Both the position numbers and the translations under genes were made by a program. Positions 1-6,437 of a DNA stretch of 12,590 nt are shown piece by piece. Source of the DNA: an uncultured Pseudomonadota bacterium (GTDB lineage Bacteria > Pseudomonadota > Gammaproteobacteria > Burkholderiales > Burkholderiaceae); the NCBI GenBank assembly GCA_946480245.1, contig CAMLIZ010000135.1, positions 1-12,590 of the forward strand, given 5' to 3'. Each line of letters starts with the position of its first letter. Positions within the stretch are counted from its first letter, which is position 1. Below the pieces are notes generated by a model, which worked only from the letters and a program-made list of their open reading frames with translations, was not told where the DNA came from and ran no database searches.

Positions 1-347
1 GCTACTTCGAGAACGTGGGCGGCATGATCCTCGACGCGGTGATGCTGCGCTGCAATGCCTTCGCCCGCATGGCCATGTGCGGGATGATCTCCGGCTACAA
101 CGGCGAGCCGATCCCGATGAGCAATCCGCAGCTGATCCTCGTGAACCGCATGCGCATCCAGGGTTTCATCGTCAGCGAGCACATGGAGGCCTGGCCCGAT
201 GCGCTGAAGGAGCTGGGCACGCTGGTGGCCACCGGCAAGCTGAAGTACCGCGAGACCGTGGCACAGGGCATCGAGTCGGCGCCGGAGGCGTTCCTCGGTT
301 TGCTCAAGGGCCGCAACTTCGGCAAGCAGCTGGTCAAGCTTGTCTAG
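1..347 (+). CDS. NADP-dependent oxidoreductase, CurA/PTGR (MDR) family, C-terminal part
   Basis: The gene enters from the left edge, so only the last 114 residues are visible, read from base 3; the first ATG in the window is not the start. The fragment opens with YFENVGG, the turn near the end of the Rossmann domain in zinc-free medium-chain reductases of the CurA / leukotriene B4 12-hydroxydehydrogenase / PTGR type. Family-typical blocks follow: a CGMISGYN-like strand, RIQGFIVSEH, and the C-terminal signature of LLKGRNFGKQLVKL form. Family members use NADPH to reduce the C=C bond of enals and enones, or act on related carbonyl compounds, in the cytosol. The stop lies 6 bp before the acetyltransferase start, so this is the first visible gene of the five-gene + strand operon. 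The family call is firm; the substrate is unknown. Confidence 0.88.
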   Translation, partial: YFENVGGMILDAVMLRCNAFARMAMCGMISGYNGEPIPMSNPQLILVNRMRIQGFIVSEHMEAWPDALKELGTLVATGKLKYRETVAQGIESAPEAFLGLLKGRNFGKQLVKLV

Positions 348-353
348 ACAGGC

Positions 354-806
354 ATGGCGCTGCACTGGCACTGGTCGCGCTTCGAGGAGCTCGGGCTGCG
401 CGAGCTCTACGAGGTGCTGGCGCTGCGCCAGCGCGTGTTCATCCTGGAGCAGGGGCCGTACCTCGATGCCGACGGGCTCGACCAGCATGCCTGGCACCTG
501 CAGGGGCGCGACGCCGACCGCAAGCTGATGGCCTACCTGCGCGTGGTGGACCCGGGCTTCAAGTACCCGGAGCCCTCGATCGGTCGCGTGGTCACCGACG
601 CTGCCGTGCGCGGTACCGGCGTCGGCCGCCTGCTGGTGGCCGAGGGCGTGGCGGGCTGCGAGCGGCTGTGGCCGGGGCTGCCGCTGCGCATCAGCGCGCA
701 GGCGCACCTGGATCGGTTCTACGCCGACGTGGGTTTCGAGGTGGTGGGTGAGCGCTACCTCGAAGACGGCATTCCCCACGTCGAGATGTTGCGGAGGCCA
801 TCATGA
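354..806 (+). CDS. elaA: GNAT family N-acetyltransferase, ElaA-like
   Basis: This 150-residue protein is close to the length of E. coli ElaA (about 153). It matches ElaA blocks as I remember them: LRQRVFILEQ near residues 24-33 with the following PYxDxDG element, the acetyl-CoA pyrophosphate loop RGTGVG at 86-91 in GNAT motif A, AQAHLDRFYADVGF at 115-128, and EDGIPHVEM at 137-145. GNAT enzymes transfer an acetyl group from acetyl-CoA to an amine; the acceptor of ElaA proteins is poorly known. The ATG at 354 lies 6 bp after the upstream stop and has no strong Shine-Dalgarno sequence, so translation is probably coupled. Its stop overlaps the next start as ATGA (803-806). The family call is strong; the role beside an acyl-CoA dehydrogenase is unclear. 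Confidence 0.9.
   Translation: MALHWHWSRFEELGLRELYEVLALRQRVFILEQGPYLDADGLDQHAWHLQGRDADRKLMAYLRVVDPGFKYPEPSIGRVVTDAAVRGTGVGRLLVAEGVAGCERLWPGLPLRISAQAHLDRFYADVGFEVVGERYLEDGIPHVEMLRRPS
793..797 (+). promoter_or_regulatory. Shine-Dalgarno for the AidB-type gene
   Basis: GGAGG sits 5 bases before the ATG at 803, inside the last codons of the acetyltransferase gene. It fixes the start of the acyl-CoA dehydrogenase at 803 and shows that this gene can recruit ribosomes itself despite the ATGA overlap. Confidence 0.8.
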
Positions 807-2461
807 CCGACATCGTGACGCACGAGGTGTTCAACCAGAGCACGCCGCTGGCCGACGTGAACCTGTTCACCGCCAACAAGCCGCTGCAGGACGGGCTGGC
901 GCTGTTCGATCCGGCGTACGACCGCGAGCACCTGCATGCGCTCGGCGCGGAGGCCGGGTCCGCCGCGATGCAGCAGCACGCGCGGCTGGCCAACCTGCAC
1001 CACCCGCAGCTGCACACGCACGACCGCTTCGGCCGCCGTGTCGACCAGGTGGAGTTCCACCCCAGCTATCACGTGCTGATGGGCAGCGCGCTGCGCCATG
1101 GGCTGCACGGGGCACCGTGGAGCAAGCCGGCCGGCGCGCACATCGAGCGTGCGGCTGCCTTCATGCTGTTCACCGAACTCGAGCCTTCGGTGCTGTGCCC
1201 GGTGTCGATGAGCTATGCCGTCACGCCGGCCTTGCGCGGCAACCCGGCCGTCGCGCAGGCGTGGATGCCCAACATCACGGGCAACGAATACGATGCGCGC
1301 TTCCTGCCCTTCGAGCAGAAGAGTGCCGTGTCGCTCGGCATGGGCATGACCGAGAAGCAGGGCGGCTCCGACGTGCGGGCCAACACCACGCGCGCCGAGT
1401 TCGACGCCGACACGCCCTGGGGTCGCGCCTACCGCATCACGGGCCACAAGTGGTTCTTCTCCGCGCCGATGTGCGACGCCTTCCTGGTGCTTGCGCAAAC
1501 CACCGCCGGCCTGAGCTGCTTCTTCCTGCCGCGCATCCTGCCCGACGGGCAGGTGAACGCGCTGCGCATCCAGCGCCTGAAGGACAAGCTGGGCAATCAC
1601 GCCAACGCGAGCTCCGAGGTGGAGTTCCATGGCGCCACCGCCTGGCTGGTGGGCGACGAAGGCCGCGGCGTGCCGCAGATCCTGGCGATGGGCGCGCTCA
1701 CGCGGCTCGATTGCGCGCTCGGCACCGCCGGGCTGATGCGGCAGGCGCTGTCGATCGCGTTGCACCACTGCGCCGAGCGGCAGGCCTTCGGCAAACCGCT
1801 GATCGAGCAGCCGCTGATGCGCAACGTGCTGGCTGACCTGGCGCTCGAAAGCGAGGCCGCAACGCTGCTCGCGCTGCGCCTGGCCACCGCGATCGACCGC
1901 ACCGAGCACGGCCAGGACGCGACCGGCCTGGAGGCGGTGATGCGCCGCCTGATCACGCCGGTGGCCAAGTTCTGGGTCTGCAAGCGCGGCAGCGCGTTCG
2001 CGCAGGAAGCCATGGAGTGCCTGGGCGGCAACGGCTACGTCGAGGAGCAGGGCGAGGGCGTGATGGCCCGCATCTACCGCGAGATGCCGCTCAACTCCAT
2101 CTGGGAGGGCGCCGGCAACATCATGGCGCTGGACCTGCTGCGCGCCCTGCGCGGTACGCAGGTGATCGACGCGCTGATGCAAGAGCTGGAGCCCGCGCGC
2201 GGCGCACATCCCGGCTTCGACGCCGAGGTGGCGCGGCTGCTGCACACGGTGGACGCCGTGGCCGACGAGGCGCAGGCGCGTCGCCTGGCGCGCTCGCTGG
2301 CGCTCGTGCTGCAGGCCGCGCAGCTCAAGCGCGCGAGCCCCGACTTCGTGTTCGACGCGTTCTGCGCCTCGCGCTTCGAAGGTGAGCGCGCCGGCGTGTT
2401 CGGCCTGCTGCCGGCCACCACGGATTTTGATTCGATCGTTTCGCGCGCCATGCCGCACTGA
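803..2461 (+). CDS. aidB: AidB-type acyl-CoA dehydrogenase (isovaleryl-CoA dehydrogenase-like flavoprotein)
   Basis: A 552-residue flavoprotein that lines up over its whole length with E. coli AidB (about 541 residues). Shared blocks include the N-terminal VFNQSTPL, GMGMTEKQGGSDV at 179-191, GHKWFFSAP at 214-222, LKDKLGN, FGKPLIEQPLMRNVL, and REMPLNSIWEGAGNIMALD. Glu435 within SIWEG corresponds to the catalytic-base position of this acyl-CoA dehydrogenase branch. AidB is an FAD protein of the alkylation (Ada) response in E. coli. It binds DNA and has weak isovaleryl-CoA dehydrogenase activity, and its physiological substrate is unsettled. The C-terminal helical region (about 440-552), DNA-binding in AidB, is full length here. 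The start is set by the GGAGG at 793-797. There is no ada or alkB nearby; the neighbours are metabolic, so a catabolic role is at least as likely as DNA protection. Confidence 0.92.
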   Translation: MTDIVTHEVFNQSTPLADVNLFTANKPLQDGLALFDPAYDREHLHALGAEAGSAAMQQHARLANLHHPQLHTHDRFGRRVDQVEFHPSYHVLMGSALRHGLHGAPWSKPAGAHIERAAAFMLFTELEPSVLCPVSMSYAVTPALRGNPAVAQAWMPNITGNEYDARFLPFEQKSAVSLGMGMTEKQGGSDVRANTTRAEFDADTPWGRAYRITGHKWFFSAPMCDAFLVLAQTTAGLSCFFLPRILPDGQVNALRIQRLKDKLGNHANASSEVEFHGATAWLVGDEGRGVPQILAMGALTRLDCALGTAGLMRQALSIALHHCAERQAFGKPLIEQPLMRNVLADLALESEAATLLALRLATAIDRTEHGQDATGLEAVMRRLITPVAKFWVCKRGSAFAQEAMECLGGNGYVEEQGEGVMARIYREMPLNSIWEGAGNIMALDLLRALRGTQVIDALMQELEPARGAHPGFDAEVARLLHTVDAVADEAQARRLARSLALVLQAAQLKRASPDFVFDAFCASRFEGERAGVFGLLPATTDFDSIVSRAMPH

Positions 2462-2468
2462 CCCCTCC

Positions 2469-3398
2469 ATGAACCTGCCCATCCTGCATCACTACGCCGC
2501 CTCTCCGTTCTCGGAGAAGGTGCGCCTGATCCTCGGCTACAAGGGGCTGGCCTGGGCCTCGGTGACCGTGCCGGTCATCATGCCCAAGCCCGACGTGCTG
2601 GCACTCACCGGCGGCTACCGCAAGACGCCGTTCCTGCAGATCGGCGCCGACATCTACTGCGACAGCGCGCTCGTGGCGCGCGTGATCGACCAGCTGGCGC
2701 CGCGGCCCACGCTGTACCCGGCCAGCGCCCCGCTGGCGCCGGTGCTCGCCCAGTGGGCCGACAGCACCCTGTTCTGGACCGTGATTCCCTACGTGATGGG
2801 CCAGCCCGCCGGCGCCGCGGCCGTGTTCGGCAAGACGCCGCCGGAAGCCGTGCAGGCTTTCCGCGAGGACCGCGCCGCGCTCACCGCCGGCATGGCGCGC
2901 CTGCACCCGCGCGACGCTGCCGTGCACCTGGCCACCTACCTCGGCTGGCTGGACGCGCAGCTGATCGACGGCCGGCCGTTCCTGTGCGGCAACGACGCCT
3001 CGATCGCCGACTTCTCGGTGGCGCACGGCCTGTGGTACCTGCGCCGTGCACCCCCGGTGGCCCAGATCCTGGAGCCGCACGCGCGCCTGAGCGCTTGGCT
3101 GCAGCGCGTGCAGAGCTTCGGCCACGGCCGCCCCGAGCCGATGGACAGCACGGCCGCCATCGAAGTGGCGCTGCATGCCGCGGCGCACGCGCCGGCCGCC
3201 GTGCAGCACGGCCTGGGCTTCGAGGCCGGCGCGCGCGTGCGCGTGGCCGCCACCGACTACGGCACCGACCCCGTGCGCGGCACGCTGGTGGGCCTGAGCA
3301 ACGACGAGGTCGTGGTGTCACGCCACGACGAGCGCGCCGGCACCGTGCACGTGCACATGCCGCGCATCGGATTCCAGCTGTTGAAGGACGACGCATGA
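2469..3398 (+). CDS. Glutathione S-transferase family protein with C-terminal beta-rich extension
   Basis: A 309-residue protein. Residues 1-80 form a GST N-terminal thioredoxin-like domain: HHYAASPFSEKVRLIL places the SPFS active-site turn at 12-15, the cis-Pro element is TPFL at 53-56, and the glutathione-contacting DS lies at 65-66. Residues about 88-215 are the helical GST C-terminal domain, with the usual capping segment near NDASIADFSV (175-184). About 90 further residues follow, beyond a typical 200-220-residue GST. Their last part, roughly 248-304, alternates short hydrophobic strands and looks like a small beta barrel. GSTs conjugate, reduce or isomerise electrophiles with glutathione; the substrate cannot be told. 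The start at 2469 lies 7 bp after the previous stop without a clear Shine-Dalgarno, and the stop overlaps the next start as ATGA. Confidence 0.87.
   Translation: MNLPILHHYAASPFSEKVRLILGYKGLAWASVTVPVIMPKPDVLALTGGYRKTPFLQIGADIYCDSALVARVIDQLAPRPTLYPASAPLAPVLAQWADSTLFWTVIPYVMGQPAGAAAVFGKTPPEAVQAFREDRAALTAGMARLHPRDAAVHLATYLGWLDAQLIDGRPFLCGNDASIADFSVAHGLWYLRRAPPVAQILEPHARLSAWLQRVQSFGHGRPEPMDSTAAIEVALHAAAHAPAAVQHGLGFEAGARVRVAATDYGTDPVRGTLVGLSNDEVVVSRHDERAGTVHVHMPRIGFQLLKDDA
3384..3388 (+). promoter_or_regulatory. Shine-Dalgarno for the SDR gene
   Basis: AAGGA lies 6 bases before the ATG at 3395, within the end of the GST gene. It supports this start and reinitiation at the ATGA overlap (3395-3398). 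Confidence 0.65.
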
Positions 3399-4300
3399 AG
3401 ACATTCAAGGGCCGCACCGCGGTGATCACGGGCGCCGCCTCCGGCTTCGGCCTGGAGGTGTCGCGCATCGCGGCACGCGAGGGCATGAACATCGTGATGG
3501 CCGACGTGCAGGCCGATGCGTTGCAGCGCGCGACTGCCGAGATCGAAGGCCTCGGTGCCACGGTGCTGCCGTACCGGCTCGACGTGTCGAAGGCGGCGGA
3601 GGTGGAAGCCCTGGGCGCGGCCACGCAGCAGCGCTTCGGCGCGCCGCACTTCGTGTTCAACAACGCGGGCGTGGGGGCCGGCGGCCTGATCTGGGAGCAC
3701 AGCGAGCGCGACTGGGAATGGGTGCTGGGCGTCAACCTGATGGGGGTGGTGCATGGCGTGCGCGTGTTCACGCCGATGATGCTGGCCGCGGCCGAGCAGG
3801 ATCCGGGCTACGAAGGCCAGATCGTCAACACCGCGTCGATGGCCGGGCTGGTGTGCCCGCCCAACATGGGCGCCTACAACGTCAGCAAGCACGCCGTGGT
3901 GGCGCTGAGCGAAACGCTCTACCAGGATCTGGCGCTGGTGAGCGACCAGGTCACGGCCTCGGTGCTGTGCCCGTTCTTCGTACCCACCGGCATCTCGCAG
4001 AGCCATCGCAACCGGCCGGCGGACATGCCCTCGGAGCGCCCCACCCGCAGCCAGCTGATTGCACAGGCGATGAGCGACAAGGCGGTGACCAGCGGCAAGG
4101 TCACTGCGCAGGACGTGGCGCAGCTGGTGTTCGACGCGCTGCGCGAGAAGCGCTTCTACATCTACAGCCACCCGAAGGCGTTGAAGAGCGTGCAGCTGCG
4201 GCTGGAGGACGTGATGCAGGCGCGCAACCCGAGCGACCCTTTCGCCGACAAGCCGGAGATCGGCGAGCAACTGCGCCAGGCGCTGCGCGCCAAGGCCTGA
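3395..4300 (+). CDS. Short-chain dehydrogenase/reductase (classical SDR)
   Basis: A 301-residue classical SDR. It has the nucleotide loop TGAASGFG at 12-19, an Asp at the end of beta-2 (Asp37 in MADVQ) that favours NAD(H) over NADP(H), NNAG at 89-92, Asn114, catalytic Ser148, and YNVSK giving Tyr161 and Lys165, so all tetrad residues are in place. Members oxidise alcohols or reduce ketones in the cytosol. It is about 50 residues longer than the shortest classical SDRs. The extra C-terminal part (about 235-301) contains FYIYSHP and a helical tail, as in the SDRs that I recall lying beside acyl-CoA dehydrogenase genes in other proteobacteria. It overlaps the GST gene by 4 bp, starts from the AAGGA site, and is the last gene of the operon, ending 17 bp from a convergent gene. 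The substrate is unknown; fatty-acid, steroid or terpenoid breakdown are all possible. Confidence 0.92.
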   Translation: MKTFKGRTAVITGAASGFGLEVSRIAAREGMNIVMADVQADALQRATAEIEGLGATVLPYRLDVSKAAEVEALGAATQQRFGAPHFVFNNAGVGAGGLIWEHSERDWEWVLGVNLMGVVHGVRVFTPMMLAAAEQDPGYEGQIVNTASMAGLVCPPNMGAYNVSKHAVVALSETLYQDLALVSDQVTASVLCPFFVPTGISQSHRNRPADMPSERPTRSQLIAQAMSDKAVTSGKVTAQDVAQLVFDALREKRFYIYSHPKALKSVQLRLEDVMQARNPSDPFADKPEIGEQLRQALRAKA

Positions 4301-4309
4301 CGACGCCAG

Positions 4310-4329
4310 GCGCCGGCTCAGGCCGGCGC
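4310..4329. terminator. GC-rich inverted repeat between convergent genes, candidate bidirectional terminator
   Basis: A perfect 8-bp inverted repeat (GCGCCGGC at 4310-4317 and GCCGGCGC at 4322-4329) encloses the 4-base loop TCAG. It begins 9 bases after the SDR stop, and the stop codon of the minus-strand cyclase gene lies at 4318-4320 inside the loop. There is no T-run on either side, so it does not meet the classic intrinsic-terminator pattern. Position and symmetry suggest a shared transcript end or a 3'-end-protecting hairpin. Confidence 0.5.
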
Positions 4330-5541
4330 GTGCCGCACCACGCGGTTGCGCCCGTTGGCCTTGGCCGTGTAGAGCGCGTCGTCGGCGCGCTGCATCAGCG
4401 TCTCCAGCGTGTCGCCGGGCAGCAGCGCGGCCACGCCGAAGCTGGCGCTCAGGTACCCCGCGCCGCTGAACGGCGTGCGCTCCAGCGAGCGGCGCAGCAC
4501 CTCGGCGAATGCGGTGGCGGCGTCGAGGTCGGTGTGCGGCAGCAGCAGCGCGAACTCCTCGCCGCCCAGGCGGTACAGGCAGTCGCGGCGCTTGCTGATC
4601 TGCAGCATGCGTTGCGCAAACTCCTTCAGCACCGCGTCGCCCACCGCATGGCCGAAGCTGTCGTTGATGCGCTTGAAGTGGTCGATGTCCACCGCCACCA
4701 GCGCAAGCGGTGCGCCGCTGGCGCCGCATGCGCCGATCAGCGCGCGCGCCTGCTCGTCGAAGCTGCGGCGGTTGGGCGCGCCGGTGAGGGGATCCTTGCT
4801 GGCCAGTTCGCGCCACGCGCTGCTGCGCGTCTCGATCGGCGCGATCACGGTGCGGCTGAGCACGCGGTTGAGCACGACGAACAGCGCGCTGAACACCGTG
4901 AGCGTGGCGGCCACGTGCCACCACCAGGCTTCGCGCGCCTGCGAGATCGCGTGGTTGATCGGCACCGAGACGATTTGCGCGCCCACCGTGTCACCCAGCG
5001 CCCAGCCGGTGCCGTGGCCCTCATAGCGCGCCAGCAACTGCGGCGGCGCCTGCGCCACGGGGCCGTGGCAGCTCATGCAGTCCTTGGTGGGGCGCACCGG
5101 TCGCAGCACGCGCATCACCCGGCCGGCGGATTCCTCCGTGAAGAGCGTGATCTCCGTTTTCGACGGATCGGCGCGGAAGGCCTCGATGGCTTGCACCTGC
5201 CAGTCGATCGCATGATTGGCCGGGTTCATCGGATTGAGCGCCACTTCCTTGTAGCGGTACAGCGGGTGGTCGCTTTCGAGCAGGGCCATCGAGCGGTTGG
5301 CGGCGAAGGCCGGGATGGCCGGTGGCTCGTAGCCGTGGCCGCTGGCCAGCAGCAGGGGCTGCACCTGCTCGGTGGTGTAGTGCCGCACCGCCAGCGCCAT
5401 CTCCATGCGCAGCATCGATTCGCGCCGCACCTCGCGCAGTGCACCCTCCATCAACGAGCGGTAGAGCACCGCGCTGGTGGTACAGAACACCACCGCGAAG
5501 GTGAGGCCGAGATAGAGGTTGAGGCGGGCGCGGGTGTCCAT
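4318..5541 (-). CDS. Membrane diguanylate cyclase with periplasmic DUF3365 (Tll0287-like) c-haem sensor domain
   Basis: A 407-residue membrane sensor. A first transmembrane helix spans about 7-25 and a second about 206-226. The segment between them (about 30-200) is predicted periplasmic and resembles DUF3365/Tll0287-like sensors; it carries CMSCH at 155-159, a CxxCH motif for covalent c-type haem. A GGDEF domain follows (about 247-405): DPLTG at 250-254, the metal-binding Asp285 in DIDHFKRINDSFGH, and the active-site GGEEF at 326-330, so GTP-to-c-di-GMP synthesis is expected in the cytosol. The product-inhibition I-site (normally RxxD five residues before GGDEF) reads KRRD at 317-320, with Lys for the first Arg. 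It is the last gene of the minus-strand signalling block. The ATG at 5541 has no clear Shine-Dalgarno. The ligand (oxygen, NO, redox state) is inference. Confidence 0.93.
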   Translation of the reverse strand: MDTRARLNLYLGLTFAVVFCTTSAVLYRSLMEGALREVRRESMLRMEMALAVRHYTTEQVQPLLLASGHGYEPPAIPAFAANRSMALLESDHPLYRYKEVALNPMNPANHAIDWQVQAIEAFRADPSKTEITLFTEESAGRVMRVLRPVRPTKDCMSCHGPVAQAPPQLLARYEGHGTGWALGDTVGAQIVSVPINHAISQAREAWWWHVAATLTVFSALFVVLNRVLSRTVIAPIETRSSAWRELASKDPLTGAPNRRSFDEQARALIGACGASGAPLALVAVDIDHFKRINDSFGHAVGDAVLKEFAQRMLQISKRRDCLYRLGGEEFALLLPHTDLDAATAFAEVLRRSLERTPFSGAGYLSASFGVAALLPGDTLETLMQRADDALYTAKANGRNRVVRHAPA

Positions 5542-5640
5542 GCGGGCGGGTGTGTGCCGAATGATCGCCCAGCGCAGGCGCGCGGCCGTGCGACTATTTC
5601 ACAGCGATGCACCACGAGCGGGCCCGGTGCCCGGCAGGAA

Positions 5641-6378
5641 TCAACAGCCCAGCTCGAGTGCCTGCAGCGGGCGCCCACTGGCCGCATCGGTGACCACCAG
5701 CACCACGCGTTGCGCGTGTCCGCCTTGCGGCGCATCGAGGCGCAGCTGCTGCGGCTGCGCGCTGGTCCAGGCCGCCACCGGCTGGTAGCGCCGCACCACG
5801 TGGTCGTGGTGCAGCGTGGCGCCGCTGTTCTCACCCGCCTTCACCTGCGACACCTGGCCGTCCTCCACCACGGCCCACCAGGCGGCCAGCCGCGCCGGCA
5901 GCGCTGCACTGCGGAGCGCGCTCACCTGGGCCAGCACCGTGTTGCCGTCGCGTTGCAGGCGGATCTGCACGGCCGCCGGTGTGCCGGCCGCGGGCAGGCC
6001 CGGCCAGCCGCGCCAGTCGCGCCCGTCCACCAGCACCTGCGGCGTGTAGACGAAGCGTGCCCCCGATGTCTTCTGCTGCTGTGCCTGGCGCTCGGTGTAG
6101 GCCGGGCTGGCGAAGCGGTCGGTCCAGCCCAGGCGATCCCAGTAGTCGACGTGGAAGGCGAGCGCCACCACGTCGCCGCCGGGCGGCAGGCTGCTCAGCC
6201 AGCGGTCGGCCGGCGGGCACGAGCTGCAGCCTTCGGAGGTGTAGAGCTCGACCACCGTGGCGCGCTGCGGCCCGCTGCTGCGCTGGCATTGCGCGGCGTT
6301 GCCCGCGGTGGCGGCCTGCGCGAGCAGCAGGGCGCCGGCGCTGGCGGCGATGAAGGACGGAAGGCGGGGCAGGACCAT
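5641..6378 (-). CDS. Secreted DUF1223 protein, thioredoxin-like with CxxC
   Basis: A 245-residue protein. The start at 6378 is chosen because it puts a signal peptide at the N-terminus (Arg5, a hydrophobic stretch about 8-21, and a possible signal peptidase I site near QAATA-G at residue 25/26) and has GGAG 6 bases upstream. The open frame extends further upstream, but only through the neighbouring coding region. The mature part begins with VVELYTSEGCSSCPPADRW, the DUF1223 signature, with Cys51 and Cys54 as a CxxC pair on a thioredoxin-like fold. FHVDYWDRLGW (75-85) and a YTPQVLVDG strand (111-119) are also typical of the family. Function is not established; a periplasmic or envelope thiol/redox role is plausible. 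It sits between two c-di-GMP genes, 59 bp after one and 99 bp before the other, all on one strand. Confidence 0.9.
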   Translation of the reverse strand: MVLPRLPSFIAASAGALLLAQAATAGNAAQCQRSSGPQRATVVELYTSEGCSSCPPADRWLSSLPPGGDVVALAFHVDYWDRLGWTDRFASPAYTERQAQQQKTSGARFVYTPQVLVDGRDWRGWPGLPAAGTPAAVQIRLQRDGNTVLAQVSALRSAALPARLAAWWAVVEDGQVSQVKAGENSGATLHHDHVVRRYQPVAAWTSAQPQQLRLDAPQGGHAQRVVLVVTDAASGRPLQALELGC

Positions 6379-6384
6379 GGCGGG

Positions 6385-6388
6385 CTCC
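6385..6388 (-). promoter_or_regulatory. Shine-Dalgarno for the DUF1223 gene
   Basis: GGAG in the minus-strand message lies 6 bases before the ATG at 6378. It decides the start of the DUF1223 gene among several in-frame candidates and agrees with the signal peptide. Confidence 0.65.
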
Positions 6389-6437
6389 GGTGACCAGGCC
6401 CGTCTGTCGCACAGGCCGGTGCGCACCTTACGCCGGC

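Noticed and set aside
755..2482. Long open frame (about 575 codons) antisense to the AidB-type gene
   Set aside because: It mirrors the codon positions of a clear AidB homologue and reads as an Arg/His/Gly/Ala-rich product with no recognisable domain. Such shadows are expected at this GC content.
3257..4924. Open frame of about 555 codons on the - strand across the cyclase and SDR genes
   Set aside because: It is out of frame with the cyclase, antisense to the SDR, and has no motifs.
5542..5640. Promoter for the cyclase gene in the 99-base gap
   Set aside because: A slightly AT-richer patch (TGTGAAATAGT in the minus-strand message) is present, but I could not find a convincing -35/-10 pair, and no clear terminator is visible here either.
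3718..6393. Open frame of about 890 codons on the + strand across the SDR, cyclase and DUF1223 genes
   Set aside because: It overlaps three well-supported genes on both strands and has low-complexity Ala/Arg/Gly/His composition. It results from rare stop codons in high-GC DNA.
6415..6437. Inverted repeat GCCGG...CCGGC, with a 10-base palindrome GGTGCGCACC at 6418-6427, after the large c-di-GMP gene
   Set aside because: The outer stem is only 5 bp around a 13-base loop without a T-run; in such GC-rich DNA this is not distinguishable from chance.
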